From the NCBI GenBank assembly GCA_013141435.1, contig JABFQZ010000003.1, positions 124,001 through 188,000 of the forward strand: a stretch of 64,000 nt of DNA, given 5' to 3'. Position 1 is the stretch's first letter; every line of letters begins with the position of its first letter. The position numbers were made by a program, and so were the translations under genes. Positions 1 through 10,037 of the stretch are shown piece after piece. The DNA is from Ferruginibacter sp. (GTDB lineage: Bacteria > Bacteroidota > Bacteroidia > Chitinophagales > Chitinophagaceae). The notes under the pieces are model-generated. The model worked only from the letters and a program-made list of their open reading frames with translations, did not search any database and was not told where the DNA came from.

Positions 1-2
1 CA

Positions 3-818
3 GTAGAAGCTAGGGAAGCTTCGGAATTTGGATTATTAAAAACTGATGCTAATAATACCATTACTTCATTTATAGAAAAACCTGCAGCAGAGTTATTGCC
101 TAATTGGGTAAGCGATACAGGTGCCGAAATGCAAGCAAGCAATAGAAATTATTTAGCATCTATGGGTATTTATATTTTCAATAAAAAACTATTGTTTGAT
201 TTATTAGAAAATGAGAAAAAAGATGCTACCGATTTTGGAAAAGAAATAATACCAGGTGCTATAAGTAAGTACAAAGTTATTAGTTACCAGTACGGCGGTT
301 ATTGGACAGATATTGGAAATATTTATTCTTTTTTTGAAGCCAACTTGGCTCTTACAATGGATATTCCGCCTTTTAATTTGTTCGACAATTCGCAGATGGT
401 ATATACCCGTGCTCGTATGCTACCGCCTGCTAAAATTAGCGGTACTACGGTATCAAAATCTTTGTTTGCCGAAGGTTGTATAATACATGCAAAATCAATT
501 TCTAACTCTGTAATTGGTATAAGAAGTAGAGTAGGAGCTGGTACTGTATTAGAAAGTTGCTATGTAATGGGTAGCGATTTTTATGAAACCATTGATGAAA
601 TTGCCGAAAATTATGAAAAGGGGATTCCTAAAATTGGTATTGGTGATAACTGCAATTTAGAAAAAATAATTGTAGATAAAGATAGCAGAATTGGCAATAA
701 TGTAAACCTAAAAGGAGGGTCTCATTTAAAAGATGATGACTATGGCTTATTGGTAGTGAAAGATGGAATTATTGTAATAAAAAAGGGTGCTACAATACCA
801 AATGGGTTTACAATGTAA
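3..818 (+). CDS. glgC: Glucose-1-phosphate adenylyltransferase, 5'-truncated
   Basis: ADP-glucose pyrophosphorylase, which makes ADP-glucose from glucose-1-phosphate and ATP for glycogen synthesis. The reading frame is open from base 3 of the window, so the N-terminal nucleotide-binding half lies to the left; a TTG at 96 is internal and not a start. Visible are an FIEKP segment (the family's substrate-binding region), GIYIFNK, and YWTDIGNIYSFFEANLAL, followed by left-handed beta-helix hexapeptide repeats typical of the C-terminal domain, ending GATIPNGFTM. A strong terminator follows the stop. Family identity is clear; only the missing N-terminus is unseen. Confidence 0.93.
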   Translation, partial: VEAREASEFGLLKTDANNTITSFIEKPAAELLPNWVSDTGAEMQASNRNYLASMGIYIFNKKLLFDLLENEKKDATDFGKEIIPGAISKYKVISYQYGGYWTDIGNIYSFFEANLALTMDIPPFNLFDNSQMVYTRARMLPPAKISGTTVSKSLFAEGCIIHAKSISNSVIGIRSRVGAGTVLESCYVMGSDFYETIDEIAENYEKGIPKIGIGDNCNLEKIIVDKDSRIGNNVNLKGGSHLKDDDYGLLVVKDGIIVIKKGATIPNGFTM

Positions 819-840
819 ATTTTAATATTAAACTATTATA

Positions 841-877
841 AAGGTTTGCATAGTTAAAAGTGCAAACCTTTTTTTTG
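841..877 (+). terminator. Rho-independent terminator after glgC
   Basis: A perfect 10-bp stem (841-850 with 861-870) with a 10-nt loop is followed by a T tract. It lies 23 bases after the glgC stop and ends that transcript. Confidence 0.9.
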
Positions 878-930
878 TATAATACCAAAAAATCGTTAAA
901 GCAATTTTTTGAGGTACAACTATTTAACTT

Positions 931-1134
931 TTATTTCAAATATGTATTCATCCAATTTAACCAAAGCTTATCTCTTTCCATTTGAGTAATAGGGTCAGTA
1001 GCATTATGAGCAGGTATTGGCCATCCTATAAATTTAGTAACTGTACTATTTTCTATTAAAGTGTGATATAATTTAAATGCTGATTCGTTTCTAGGGCTCA
1101 TGCTCCCAAAAAAAGTTATAATCATTGTTTGCAA
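931..1134 (-). pseudogene. Short ORF, possible C-terminal remnant of an unidentified protein
   Basis: A 67-codon frame on the minus strand between the glgC terminator and lepA. It opens at a TTG only two codons after an in-frame TAG (1138-1140); an internal ATG follows three codons later. The peptide (MIITFFGSMSPRNES ... ERDKLWLNWMNTYLK) has a balanced, protein-like composition and a plausible C-terminus, unlike the low-complexity shadow frames nearby. I do not recognise the family. It could be the decayed 3' end of a longer gene whose 5' part was lost, a genuine small protein, or chance. Its 5' end lies just upstream of, and divergent from, the lepA promoter. Confidence 0.3.
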
Positions 1135-1182
1135 AGGCTACTCTTGTGTAAAATTGCCTATGTTACCTTCGCTAAAATTCGC

Positions 1183-1190
1183 TAATTTTG
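1183..1190 (+). promoter_or_regulatory. Bacteroidota-type -7 box for lepA
   Basis: TAATTTTG matches the TAnnTTTG consensus of the Bacteroidota primary sigma factor and sits 30 bases before the lepA ATG. The -33 element is weak. The same string, followed by CAC, precedes nusB. Confidence 0.6.
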
Positions 1191-1219
1191 CACTCTCAAA
1201 AAAGAGGTAAAGCGTTTAC

Positions 1220-3010
1220 ATGAAGAATATTAGAAATTTTTGCATTATTGCACACATAGATCATGGCAAAAGTACACTTGCCGATAGGCTTATACAAAGT
1301 ACCAATACCATTGGCGAAAGAGATATGCAAGCGCAAGTGCTTGATGATATGGATTTGGAAAGAGAAAAAGGTATTACCATTAAAAGCCATGCTATTCAAA
1401 TAAACTACCCATACAAAGGCGAAGATTATGTACTTAATTTGATAGATACTCCTGGCCATGTGGATTTTAGTTATGAGGTAAGTCGTGCACTTGCTGCATG
1501 CGAGGGTGTACTACTACTGGTAGATGCTACGCAAGGCATACAAGCACAAACTATTAGCAATTTGTATTTGGCTATAGAAAACAATTTGGAAATAATACCA
1601 GTTATAAATAAGGTAGATATGGATGGTGCCATGATACCCGAAGTGACAGATGAGATTATAGAATTGATTGGCTGTAAGGCTGAAGATATTGTACTTGCTA
1701 GTGGTAAAACTGGTATTGGTATTGATGATGTTTTTGCAGCTATTGTTACCCGCATTCCGGCACCAAAAGGCGAACCTAATGCACCATTGCAAGCACTAAT
1801 TTTTGATAGTGTTTTTAATAGTTTTAGAGGTATAATTGTTTACTACCGTATTTTTGCAGGCAGTATAAAAAAAGGGGAGAAGGTTAAATTTTTTAGCACA
1901 GACCAAACATACCATGCCGATGAAGTTGGTATTTTGAAACTTGGAATGGAGAAGAAAGATGAAGTTTTTTGTGGCGATGTGGGCTATATTATTACTGGTA
2001 TTAAAAATGCCAAAGAAGTAAAAGTAGGAGATACGCTTACCAGTGTAGCTAACCCAACTTTGAACAGAATAGATGGTTTTGAAGATGTAAAATCGATGGT
2101 TTTTGCTGGTATTTTTCCGGTAGATACCGATAAGTTTGAGGAGCTTAGAGATTGTATGGAAAAGTTGCAACTAAACGATGCATCGCTTACATTTGAGTTA
2201 GAAACCTCTCAGGCATTGGGTTTTGGATTTAGGTGTGGTTTTTTAGGACTACTACACATGGAGATAATACAAGAACGACTAGAAAGAGAATTTAACCAAA
2301 CGGTAATAACAACTGTGCCCAATGTAAGTTTTATAGCCCATACCAACAAAGGCGAAGTAATACATGTACACAACCCTGCTACATTACCCGACCCTACACG
2401 TACCGATAAAATAGAAGAGCCATATATAAAAGCTCAAATTATAACCAAGCCAGATTATATTGGTAATATAATGACACTTTGTATAAGCAAAAGAGGCATG
2501 CTTATTTCGCAAGGCTATTTATCGCCAACTAGGGTAGAGCTTGTGTTTGAAATGCCATTAACCGAAATTGTTTTTGATTTTTACGATAAATTAAAATCGC
2601 AAACTAGAGGTTATGCATCGTTCGATTACCATCCTATTGGTTTTAGAGATGCTGATATTGTACGAATGGATATTTTGCTAAACAATGAAAAAGTAGATGC
2701 TTTAAGTGCTTTGATACATAGAAGCCGCTCGGCTGAATTTGGCAGAAAACTTTGCGAAAAACTAAAAACCTTGTTGGATAAACAGCAGTTTCAGGTAGCA
2801 ATACAAGCTGCTATTGGTGCTAAAATTATAGCCAGAGAAAATATAAGTGCCATGCGCAAAGATGTAACTGCAAAATGCTATGGCGGTGATATTAGCAGAA
2901 AACGCAAATTATTAGATAAGCAAAAAGAAGGTAAAAAGCGTATGAGGCAAATAGGAAATGTGGAAGTACCGCAAGAAGCATTTTTGGCTGTGTTGAAATT
3001 AGATGATTAA
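1220..3010 (+). CDS. lepA: Elongation factor 4 (back-translocating GTPase LepA)
   Basis: Ribosome-associated GTPase of 596 aa, the normal family length. It starts [19 protein letters not shown], giving the P-loop AHIDHGKST at residues 10-18. It continues with G2 ITIKSHA, G3 DTPGH, G4 NKVD, then EF-G-like domains II, III and V and the LepA-specific C-terminal domain ([18 protein letters not shown] near the end). It acts on the 70S ribosome, remodelling stalled or mistranslocated complexes. A TAnnTTTG promoter box lies upstream. Its stop codon is followed almost at once by trpG, so trpG may be partly transcribed from the lepA promoter. Confidence 0.98.
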   Translation: MKNIRNFCIIAHIDHGKSTLADRLIQSTNTIGERDMQAQVLDDMDLEREKGITIKSHAIQINYPYKGEDYVLNLIDTPGHVDFSYEVSRALAACEGVLLLVDATQGIQAQTISNLYLAIENNLEIIPVINKVDMDGAMIPEVTDEIIELIGCKAEDIVLASGKTGIGIDDVFAAIVTRIPAPKGEPNAPLQALIFDSVFNSFRGIIVYYRIFAGSIKKGEKVKFFSTDQTYHADEVGILKLGMEKKDEVFCGDVGYIITGIKNAKEVKVGDTLTSVANPTLNRIDGFEDVKSMVFAGIFPVDTDKFEELRDCMEKLQLNDASLTFELETSQALGFGFRCGFLGLLHMEIIQERLEREFNQTVITTVPNVSFIAHTNKGEVIHVHNPATLPDPTRTDKIEEPYIKAQIITKPDYIGNIMTLCISKRGMLISQGYLSPTRVELVFEMPLTEIVFDFYDKLKSQTRGYASFDYHPIGFRDADIVRMDILLNNEKVDALSALIHRSRSAEFGRKLCEKLKTLLDKQQFQVAIQAAIGAKIIARENISAMRKDVTAKCYGGDISRKRKLLDKQKEGKKRMRQIGNVEVPQEAFLAVLKLDD

Positions 3011-3077
3011 AATTTTATATTTAGTAAAGATTTTTATAAGTGATATTAAATTAATCAATACATTAACACTATTTTTT

Positions 3078-3662
3078 TTGAAAAATAATTTAAAAATACT
3101 TGTATTTGATAACTACGATTCGTTTACATATAATTTGGTGCATCTAGTAGAAAAAATTACAGATGTAAAACCAGATGTATTTAGAAATGATAAAATACCG
3201 TTAGAAGATATTGTTAAATACGATAAAATAATTTTATCGCCTGGGCCAGGAATACCCGAAGAAGCTGGTCTATTAATTCCACTAATAAAAATGTACGCTG
3301 CCTCAAAATCTATATTAGGAGTATGTTTGGGGCATCAGGCAATAGCACAGGCATTTGATGGTAATATTCTTAATTTAGATACAGTATTTCATGGTGTGGC
3401 TACTAATATTATTAAAACAAAGCACCAATCCTATTTATTTGAAGGGTTAGAAAACATATTTTCGGCTGGCAGATACCATAGCTGGGTTGTAAATGAAAAA
3501 ACTTTGCCGAAAAATTTTGAGATAACTGCTGTAGACGAAAATAACTTAATAATGGCTATGCAACATAAGACATACGATTTGCAGAGTGTACAATTTCATC
3601 CCGAAAGTGTGCTTACACCAAATGGAGAAACAATTTTAAGCAATTGGTTGAGAAAAAGTTAG
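3078..3662 (+). CDS. trpG: Anthranilate synthase component II, glutamine amidotransferase
   Basis: Class I glutamine amidotransferase supplying ammonia to TrpE for anthranilate formation; it may also serve PabB. The core begins KILVFDNYDSFTYNLVH. The triad is visible: Cys83 in GVCLGHQ, and His174 and Glu176 in FHPES (numbered from this start). I chose the TTG at 3078 because it gives a family-typical N-terminus (MKNNLKILVF). The ATG at 3003, overlapping the end of lepA, would add 25 AT-rich, hydrophobic residues with no family counterpart. It is the first gene of the trp cluster, but no trpE lies upstream; lepA occupies that place. Confidence 0.9.
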   Translation: MKNNLKILVFDNYDSFTYNLVHLVEKITDVKPDVFRNDKIPLEDIVKYDKIILSPGPGIPEEAGLLIPLIKMYAASKSILGVCLGHQAIAQAFDGNILNLDTVFHGVATNIIKTKHQSYLFEGLENIFSAGRYHSWVVNEKTLPKNFEITAVDENNLIMAMQHKTYDLQSVQFHPESVLTPNGETILSNWLRKS

Positions 3663-3767
3663 CTGATGTCAGTTGGCAGTTTGCAAAAAAATATCTTTTA
3701 AAAATCCTTTGTGCACTTTTACATCTTTGTTTCTTTATGTGAAACTAACTTGTGAGAAAATAAATAA

Positions 3768-4751
3768 ATGAAAAAAATACTAAACTTACTTTTTGAATAT
3801 AAAAGCTTAACCACAGAGCAAGCTAAAGAAGTTATGCTACAAATTGGTAAGAGTATTTTTACCGATGCTGAAATAGCATCTTTTATTACTGTATTTTTAA
3901 TGCGAACCATTACCATTGGTGAGTTGCAAGGTTTTAGAGATGCTTTGTTGCAAATGGCTTTGCCTATAAAATTTTACGAAGATGTGATTGATATTGTAGG
4001 AACAGGAGGAGATGGCAAAAATACATTTAACATTTCTACCATTGCTAGCTTTATTGTAGCAGGTACAGGTAATAAAGTGGCAAAGCATGGCAATTATGCA
4101 TCTACCTCTATTACAGGGTCAAGCGATGTATTGCAACAATTGGGTTATACTTTTAAAAATAATAACGAAACTTTACAAAAAGAATTAGATGAAGCAAATA
4201 TTACTTTTTTACATGCCCCACTTTTTCACCCAGCATTAAAAGCCGTTAGCCATATCCGAAAACAACTTGCTGTACGTACTCTTTTTAATATTATGGGGCC
4301 ACTTGTAAACCCTGCAAATCCTACTTATCGTATGCTTGGTGTATGCAATGCCGAAACAGCAAGGTTGTATAATTATTTATTACAAAAAGATAAAATAAAA
4401 TATGCAATTGTAAATAGTTTAGATGGTTACGATGAAATAAGTTTAACAACCGATACTAAAATTATAACCTCAAATGGAGAAAAAATATATACTCCGTATT
4501 TTTTAGGAAAAAGAGCTGTAATGCCTGAAGATATTTTTGGAGGAAATTCGCCTAGCGAAGCTGCTACCATTTTTACTACCATACTAAAAGGGGAGGGCAC
4601 TTGGTCGCAAAATGCTGTAGTACTTGCAAATGCTGCTATGGCACTACATACTACCCAAAAATACGATGATTACGAAACTTGTTTGCAACATTGTGTAGCA
4701 AGTTTAGAAAGTGGAAAAGCATATACATCACTTAAAAAATTATTAGGTTAA
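3768..4751 (+). CDS. trpD: Anthranilate phosphoribosyltransferase
   Basis: Second step of tryptophan synthesis: transfers phosphoribose from PRPP to anthranilate. Its 327 aa are normal for the family. The PRPP-binding glycine loop VGTGGDGKNTFNIST is near residue 73, followed by KHGNYASTSITGSSD and NIMGPLVNPANPT. It lies about 105 bases after trpG, and that gap contains a TTTACATCTTTG string that could be a weak internal promoter. Its stop abuts the trpC start (4752), which implies translational coupling. Confidence 0.97.
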   Translation: MKKILNLLFEYKSLTTEQAKEVMLQIGKSIFTDAEIASFITVFLMRTITIGELQGFRDALLQMALPIKFYEDVIDIVGTGGDGKNTFNISTIASFIVAGTGNKVAKHGNYASTSITGSSDVLQQLGYTFKNNNETLQKELDEANITFLHAPLFHPALKAVSHIRKQLAVRTLFNIMGPLVNPANPTYRMLGVCNAETARLYNYLLQKDKIKYAIVNSLDGYDEISLTTDTKIITSNGEKIYTPYFLGKRAVMPEDIFGGNSPSEAATIFTTILKGEGTWSQNAVVLANAAMALHTTQKYDDYETCLQHCVASLESGKAYTSLKKLLG

Positions 4752-5528
4752 ATGAATATTTTAGATACAATAATAGCTCATAAAAAAATTGAAGTTGTAG
4801 AAAGAAAAAAAATAATTTCTGAATCGGAATTAAAAAATACTATCAATTTTAATAAAACTTGTTTTTCCTTAATAAGCAGTTTAAGCAAAGAAACCACTAC
4901 TGGTATTATTGCAGAGTTTAAAAGAAAATCGCCTAGTAAAGGGTTTATAAATGAATTTGCTGATGTTACAGAAATTACAAAAGGATACGCAAGCTTAGGA
5001 GCTGCTGGGCTTTCGGTACTAACAGATAACACTTTTTTTGGTGGTAGCACAAAAGATTTAATTGCTGCAAGTGCAAATAAAATACCAATTTTACGAAAAG
5101 ATTTTATTATTGATAAATACCAAATTGCCGAAGCAAAATCAATGGGAGCTGATGTGATTTTGCTAATTGCAGCTTGCCTAAGTAAGAATGATGTGAAGTT
5201 ACTAGCATCTTATGCTGTTTCTTTAGGGTTAGAGGTATTGTTAGAATTGCACAACGAAACAGAGCTAAATCATATATGTGATGATACAATATTAATAGGA
5301 GTAAATAATAGAAATTTAAAAGATTTTACTGTAGATATAAATGCATCAATTGAAATGAGTAAATTAATACCTAACAGCAAAATAAAAATTGCCGAAAGTG
5401 GAATAAATTCTACAGAAATATTAAAAACTTTTAAAAATGCAGGATTCAAAGGGTTTTTAATTGGCGAAAACTTTATGAAAGAAAGCAATACTGTGTTAGC
5501 TTTTGATAACTTTGTTAAAAATATATAG
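4752..5528 (+). CDS. trpC: Indole-3-glycerol phosphate synthase
   Basis: A (beta/alpha)8 enzyme converting CdRP to indole-3-glycerol phosphate. At 258 aa it is monofunctional, not fused to TrpF. Motifs: AEFKRKSPSKG near residue 54, LRKDFIID, GVNNRNLKDF, and AESGI followed by FLIGENFM. It starts immediately after the trpD stop and is followed 4 bases later by trpF, so it sits in a tightly packed operon. Confidence 0.97.
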   Translation: MNILDTIIAHKKIEVVERKKIISESELKNTINFNKTCFSLISSLSKETTTGIIAEFKRKSPSKGFINEFADVTEITKGYASLGAAGLSVLTDNTFFGGSTKDLIAASANKIPILRKDFIIDKYQIAEAKSMGADVILLIAACLSKNDVKLLASYAVSLGLEVLLELHNETELNHICDDTILIGVNNRNLKDFTVDINASIEMSKLIPNSKIKIAESGINSTEILKTFKNAGFKGFLIGENFMKESNTVLAFDNFVKNI

Positions 5529-5532
5529 AAAC

Positions 5533-6159
5533 ATGAATATTAAAGTGTGTGGTTTAACAACCAAAAAACAATTAGAACAATTAGAAGGATTAAATGTAGC
5601 ATTTGCAGGTTTTATTTTCGATAAAAATTCGGTAAGGTATGCAGGTGATAAAATGGCAAACGAAGACCTAACTGAAATGGATTTAGATATAAAAAAAGTA
5701 GGCATTTTTGTAGATGAAGAATATGAGGATATAATGGAAATGGTAGAAAAATTTGAATTAGATATGGTACAACTTCATGGCAACGAAACTCCAGCTTTGT
5801 GTAAAGAATTATCAGAAGATACAGAGGTTATAAAAGTATTTAAAATAGGAAAAGATACGGTATCTATTGATAAATTAGTTGCACCTTATGATGATGTTTG
5901 TGATTATTATTTATTTGACACAAACGAAAAAAATAAAAATGGTGGTACTGGTAAAAAATTTGATTGGAAAAAAATTACAGATTCTAAAATAGAAAAACCA
6001 TTTTTTTTGAGTGGCGGTATTTCACCTGATGATGTTACAATTTTAAAGAAATTTAAACACCCCGATTTTTTTGGAGTAGATATAAATAGTTTATTTGAAA
6101 AAGAACCAGGTATAAAAGATATGGCATTGGTATTGAAATTTTTAAAGGATATGAAATAA
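5533..6159 (+). CDS. trpF: Phosphoribosylanthranilate isomerase
   Basis: Isomerises PRA to CdRP; 208 aa from the ATG at 5533. The start was set at MNIKVCGLTT because the Cys of the KVCG motif is the catalytic residue and family members start here. The longer frame from 5503 would overlap trpC. Later motifs are QLHGNE and GGTGKKFDW, then FFLSGGISPDD with the phosphate-binding glycines. It is unusually acidic for the family but otherwise normal. Confidence 0.95.
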   Translation: MNIKVCGLTTKKQLEQLEGLNVAFAGFIFDKNSVRYAGDKMANEDLTEMDLDIKKVGIFVDEEYEDIMEMVEKFELDMVQLHGNETPALCKELSEDTEVIKVFKIGKDTVSIDKLVAPYDDVCDYYLFDTNEKNKNGGTGKKFDWKKITDSKIEKPFFLSGGISPDDVTILKKFKHPDFFGVDINSLFEKEPGIKDMALVLKFLKDMK

Positions 6160-6165
6160 AAGATA

Positions 6166-6651
6166 ATGCAAATACAACCTTATTCGGAAAAATACAAAGA
6201 AGATATTGTTTCATTAATTTTAGATATACAAAATAATGAATTTAAAGTACCAATTACTCTAAAAGAACAACAAGATTTATTAGATATAGAAGCATTTTAT
6301 TTAAAGAAAAATGGAGGTTTTTGGCTGGCAACCGACAATGATAAACTAATTGGCACCATTGCATTAATAGATATTGGTAATGGGCAAGGTGCTTTAAGAA
6401 AAATGTTTGTACATGCAGATTATAGAGGCAAAGAAAAACTTACTGGGCAATTATTATTAAATTACTTAATAAATTGGTGTTTGCATAAAAACATTAAAGA
6501 GATATATTTAGGTACAGTAGAGCAATTATACGCTGCAAAAAAATTTTATATAAAAAATGGGTTTCAAAAAATTGAAAAATCTTTACTACCTAGCAACTTT
6601 CCTATTATGCAGGTAGATACTGAGTTTTTTAAATTAAAAATAAAAAATTGA
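6166..6651 (+). CDS. GNAT-family N-acetyltransferase inside the trp operon
   Basis: 161-aa GCN5-related N-acetyltransferase. The acetyl-CoA-binding region includes [21 protein letters not shown], a variant of the usual V-x-x-x-x-R-G-x-G/A loop, and the C-terminal part reads [13 protein letters not shown], a classic GNAT beta5-alpha4 element. It starts 6 bases after trpF, and its TGA overlaps the trpB TTG, so it is co-translated with tryptophan genes although GNATs have no role in the pathway. The substrate cannot be told from sequence; it may modify an amino acid, an antibiotic-like compound or a protein. Confidence 0.85.
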   Translation: MQIQPYSEKYKEDIVSLILDIQNNEFKVPITLKEQQDLLDIEAFYLKKNGGFWLATDNDKLIGTIALIDIGNGQGALRKMFVHADYRGKEKLTGQLLLNYLINWCLHKNIKEIYLGTVEQLYAAKKFYIKNGFQKIEKSLLPSNFPIMQVDTEFFKLKIKN

Positions 6652-7844
6652 AAAAAAATAGTTTACAAATATTTTCTGAGCCAAACAGCCATGGTTATTA
6701 TGGAGAATTTGGTGGTGCATTTATACCAGAAATGCTTTACGACAATATTGAAAACTTAAGGCAAAATTATTTAAAAATTTCATCCACAAAAAAATTTAAA
6801 CAAGAGTTTGATTTACTTTTAAAAGACTTCGCTGGTAGGCCTACAGCTTTATATTTTGCCGAAAATTTAAGTAAACAATATAATACAAATATTTATTTAA
6901 AAAGAGAAGATTTGTGCCATACTGGGGCACATAAAGTAAATAATACTATTGGGCAAGTGTTGGTTGCCTTAGCTTTAGGTAAAAAAAGAATTATTGCCGA
7001 AACTGGTGCAGGCCAACATGGTGTTGCCACTGCTACAGTATGTGCACTAAAAGGGTTGGAGTGTGTAGTATATATGGGCGAAAAAGATATTGAAAGGCAA
7101 GCACCAAATGTAGCTCGAATGAAAATGCTTGGCGCAAAAGTAATACCAGCAACTAGCGGAAGTAAAACCCTAAAAGATGCTACCAACGAAGCAATTAGAG
7201 ATTGGATAAATAACCCAATAGATACTCATTATATTATTGGCAGTGTTGTAGGTCCACACCCATACCCAGATATGGTTGCAAAATTTCAAAGTGTAATTAG
7301 CAAAGAAATAAAAGTACAATTATTTAAAAAAACTGGTAGCCAATTGCCAACCCATGTAATTGCATGTGTAGGTGGTGGAAGTAATGCAGCTGGTGCTTTT
7401 TATCATTTTTTAGAAGAAAAAAAAGTGAAGTTAATTGCAGTAGAGGCAGCTGGCTGTGGTGTAAATACGGGCTTTAGTGCCGCTACAACTTTACTTGGTA
7501 CTACTGGCATATTGCATGGCAGCAAAAGTTTGCTAATGCAAACAAAAGATGGGCAAGTTGTAGAACCACACAGTATTTCGGCAGGATTAGATTACCCAGG
7601 CATTGGCCCAATGCATGCCAATTTATTTAAAACAAAAAGAGCAAGTTTTATCGCAATAACCGATAAAGAAGCGTTAAATGCAGCTTTTAATTTATCAAAA
7701 TCGGAAGGTATAATTCCTGCATTAGAATCGGCACATGCATTAGCAGCATTAAGTAAACTGAACTTTAAAAAGAACGACATTGTAGTCGTAAATTTGAGTG
7801 GGAGAGGAGATAAAGATTTGAACACTTACATGAAATATTTGTAG
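6648..7844 (+). CDS. trpB: Tryptophan synthase beta chain
   Basis: PLP-dependent condensation of indole with serine; 398 aa. The N-terminus has the typical [15 protein letters not shown]. The PLP lysine is Lys96 in HTGAHKVNN, the phosphate-binding loop is [12 protein letters not shown], and [11 protein letters not shown] is conserved. The start is a TTG overlapping the stop of the GNAT gene by 4 bases (TTGA); no ATG fits the family N-terminus. It is separated from trpA by about 110 bases that may carry another promoter (TTTTGG then TAATCTTTG near 7893-7917, one base off consensus). Confidence 0.97.
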   Translation: MKKNSLQIFSEPNSHGYYGEFGGAFIPEMLYDNIENLRQNYLKISSTKKFKQEFDLLLKDFAGRPTALYFAENLSKQYNTNIYLKREDLCHTGAHKVNNTIGQVLVALALGKKRIIAETGAGQHGVATATVCALKGLECVVYMGEKDIERQAPNVARMKMLGAKVIPATSGSKTLKDATNEAIRDWINNPIDTHYIIGSVVGPHPYPDMVAKFQSVISKEIKVQLFKKTGSQLPTHVIACVGGGSNAAGAFYHFLEEKKVKLIAVEAAGCGVNTGFSAATTLLGTTGILHGSKSLLMQTKDGQVVEPHSISAGLDYPGIGPMHANLFKTKRASFIAITDKEALNAAFNLSKSEGIIPALESAHALAALSKLNFKKNDIVVVNLSGRGDKDLNTYMKYL

Positions 7845-7953
7845 GGAAGTTAGTTGTGATAGGATAGAGGAGACTAAAGAATAGTTAAATTTACTTTTGG
7901 TATTTTTTAATCTTTGCAACTTAGTGTGAAACAAAACGTATAACAAAAAATTA

Positions 7954-8724
7954 ATGAATAATAAACTAATACAACTGTTTCAAACGGAAAATAAAAATTT
8001 ACTCAACATTTATTGTACTGCAGGTTTTCCAAAAAAAGAAAGTACCATTGAAGTAATTTTATCGCTTCAAAAAAATGGAGTAGATATGGTAGAAGTGGGA
8101 ATGCCATATAGCGACCCAATTGCTGATGGTGATGTAATACAAGCTAGTAACATGGTTGCCTTAAATAATGGTATGACCATTGAATTGTTATTTAAACAAT
8201 TAAATTCTGCCATAAAAAAAATAAAAGTGCCTATTATTTTAATGGGTTACCTTAATCCGGTATTGCAATATGGAATTGAAAAGTTTTGTACTCATGCAGC
8301 AACAGCTGGGGTTTCGGGTATTATTTTACCAGATTTACCTATGTATGAGTATGAAAATTTGTATAAAAAATATTTTCTACAAAATAATTTATCATTTATT
8401 AATCTAATAACTCCACAAACATCTACCAAAAGAATATTGGAAGCAGATAATCAAAGCACGGGTTTTATATATGCAGTATCATCATCAACCACAACTGGCA
8501 GCACCAATTTGGGAGAAAATAAAAAAGAATATTTTGAAAAAATATCTTCCTTAAAATTAAAAAATAATTTAATGATTGGTTTTGGAATCAGCAATAAAAA
8601 AACATTTAATAATGCTTGCAAATATGCTGCTGGTGCAATTATTGGTAGCGCATATATAAAAGCTCTAGCAAAAAATAGTAACATTGAAGAAGCTACAAAT
8701 TCTTTTATAAAAACTATTCGGTAA
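7954..8724 (+). CDS. trpA: Tryptophan synthase alpha chain
   Basis: Cleaves indole-3-glycerol phosphate to indole, which passes through a tunnel to TrpB. It has 256 aa. The catalytic Glu is in VEVGMPYSDPIADG; LMGYLNPVLQYG and IGFGISNKKTF (the phosphate loop) are seen. It is the last gene of the trp cluster; the next gene is an unrelated secreted thioredoxin. Confidence 0.97.
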   Translation: MNNKLIQLFQTENKNLLNIYCTAGFPKKESTIEVILSLQKNGVDMVEVGMPYSDPIADGDVIQASNMVALNNGMTIELLFKQLNSAIKKIKVPIILMGYLNPVLQYGIEKFCTHAATAGVSGIILPDLPMYEYENLYKKYFLQNNLSFINLITPQTSTKRILEADNQSTGFIYAVSSSTTTGSTNLGENKKEYFEKISSLKLKNNLMIGFGISNKKTFNNACKYAAGAIIGSAYIKALAKNSNIEEATNSFIKTIR

Positions 8725-8779
8725 TTTTATACGTACATTTTATTTTTATAAACTAAATTACATTTTCAAAAATATATTA

Positions 8780-9877
8780 ATGAAAAAATATTTTCTTCTT
8801 TTAACCCTTATACCATTTTTATCATTAGCACAAGTTAAAAATAAAAAAAAGCCAATAATTGTTGCAAAAAAAAGCATCGTAACTACAAAAGCAAAATCGT
8901 TAGCTGGTTATTTAATTAATGGTACAATTGTAGGCTTGCCAAATGGCACAATATTAAAAATGCTAAATGGTAGTACAGGTGCCGAGGAGCAAATAGCAAA
9001 CACAACAAATGGTAAATTTAGTTTTAAAGGAAAATTAGAATCTCCTGATTTTAAAGTAATAGGTGTAAATGGCCAAGCTCCATACATAACTATATTTTTA
9101 GATAATAGTAATGTAACTGTAAATGCACAAAATAGCGTATTGGAAAAAGCAACAATTACGGGTTCGGCTTCGCACAATGATTTTGCTGCATTTAATACAG
9201 CTACCACAAAATTTCAAGATTTATTTAATGGCAAAGGAAGATTTGATGTTAATTTTTTGGAGGAAGCAGCTGCAGTTATTGAAAAATTTGTGCAAACTCA
9301 CAAATCATCTTTTATATCTCCATTAGCAGTTTATAGGCACAATCAAATTACCGACGATTTTGCAAAGCAAGAAGAGCTATACAATTTACTAGATGAGTCT
9401 ATTAAGGCTTCGCCAATAGGGAAGTACATTGCACAAAAAATTACTGAAAATAAAAATGCTGGATACGGAAAACCATTAGCCAATTTTTCGCAAGCCGATA
9501 CAAGTGGTAATGAAATTTCATTATCCTCATTTAAAGGAAAATATGTATTGGTAGATTTTTGGGCAAGTTGGTGTGGACCATGCCGTGCCGAAAATCCAAA
9601 TGTTGTAAGAACCTTTGAAGCCTATAAAAATAAAAATTTTACAGTACTTGGTATTTCTTTAGATAGAGATAAACAAAAATGGATTGATGCAATTGCTGCT
9701 GACGGACTAAACTGGACACAACTCAGCGATCTTAAATTTTGGAGTAATGCAGTAGCCCAACAATTTGGCATACAAAGTATTCCACAAAATTTTTTATTAG
9801 ATCCACAAGGTAATTTAATAGGAAAAAACTTAAGAGGTTCGGCTTTGGAGTATAAGTTACAAAAAGTAATAAAATAA
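8780..9877 (+). CDS. Secreted TlpA-like thioredoxin with N-terminal DUF4369-type domain
   Basis: 365 aa with a signal peptide (MKKYFLLLTLIPFLSLAQ) and a beta-rich N-terminal region of the DUF4369 type (residues about 40-140). A C-terminal AhpC/TSA-thioredoxin domain has the redox pair Cys265-Gly-Pro-Cys268 in WASWCGPC. Such periplasmic proteins of Bacteroidota reduce disulfides or apocytochromes; the specific partner is unknown. It sits alone between trpA and a terminator and is likely its own unit. Confidence 0.9.
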   Translation: MKKYFLLLTLIPFLSLAQVKNKKKPIIVAKKSIVTTKAKSLAGYLINGTIVGLPNGTILKMLNGSTGAEEQIANTTNGKFSFKGKLESPDFKVIGVNGQAPYITIFLDNSNVTVNAQNSVLEKATITGSASHNDFAAFNTATTKFQDLFNGKGRFDVNFLEEAAAVIEKFVQTHKSSFISPLAVYRHNQITDDFAKQEELYNLLDESIKASPIGKYIAQKITENKNAGYGKPLANFSQADTSGNEISLSSFKGKYVLVDFWASWCGPCRAENPNVVRTFEAYKNKNFTVLGISLDRDKQKWIDAIAADGLNWTQLSDLKFWSNAVAQQFGIQSIPQNFLLDPQGNLIGKNLRGSALEYKLQKVIK

Positions 9878-9882
9878 AATTT

Positions 9883-9918
9883 AAGAATCAATGTAACGGT
9901 ACATTGATTCTTTTTTTT
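9883..9918 (+). terminator. Rho-independent terminator
   Basis: Perfect 13-bp stem (9883-9895 with 9900-9912), 4-nt loop ACGG, then eight or more T residues, directly after the TlpA-like gene. Confidence 0.93.
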
Positions 9919-10025
9919 GAAATATCTATTTAACATAATATTAATTATAGGATATAAATATTTTTTAAATTAATTGAAAATCAATATATTAAAAACACAC
10001 TATAATTAAAGTGATGTATAAATAC

Positions 10026-10033
10026 TATCTTTG
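10026..10033 (+). promoter_or_regulatory. -7 box of the DEAD-box helicase gene, almost touching the start codon
   Basis: TATCTTTG matches TAnnTTTG and ends only 4 bases before the ATG at 10038, so the transcript would be leaderless or nearly so. A -33 element is not obvious. Confidence 0.5.
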
Positions 10034-10037
10034 TAAT

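Noticed and set aside
3003-3077. ATG start of trpG overlapping lepA
   Set aside because: It would add 25 hydrophobic, AT-driven residues not seen in the family; the TTG at 3078 fits better.
3662-3700. Degenerate CAGTTGGCAGTTTGCA repeat after trpG
   Set aside because: Only two imperfect units; simple-sequence filler is the likeliest explanation.
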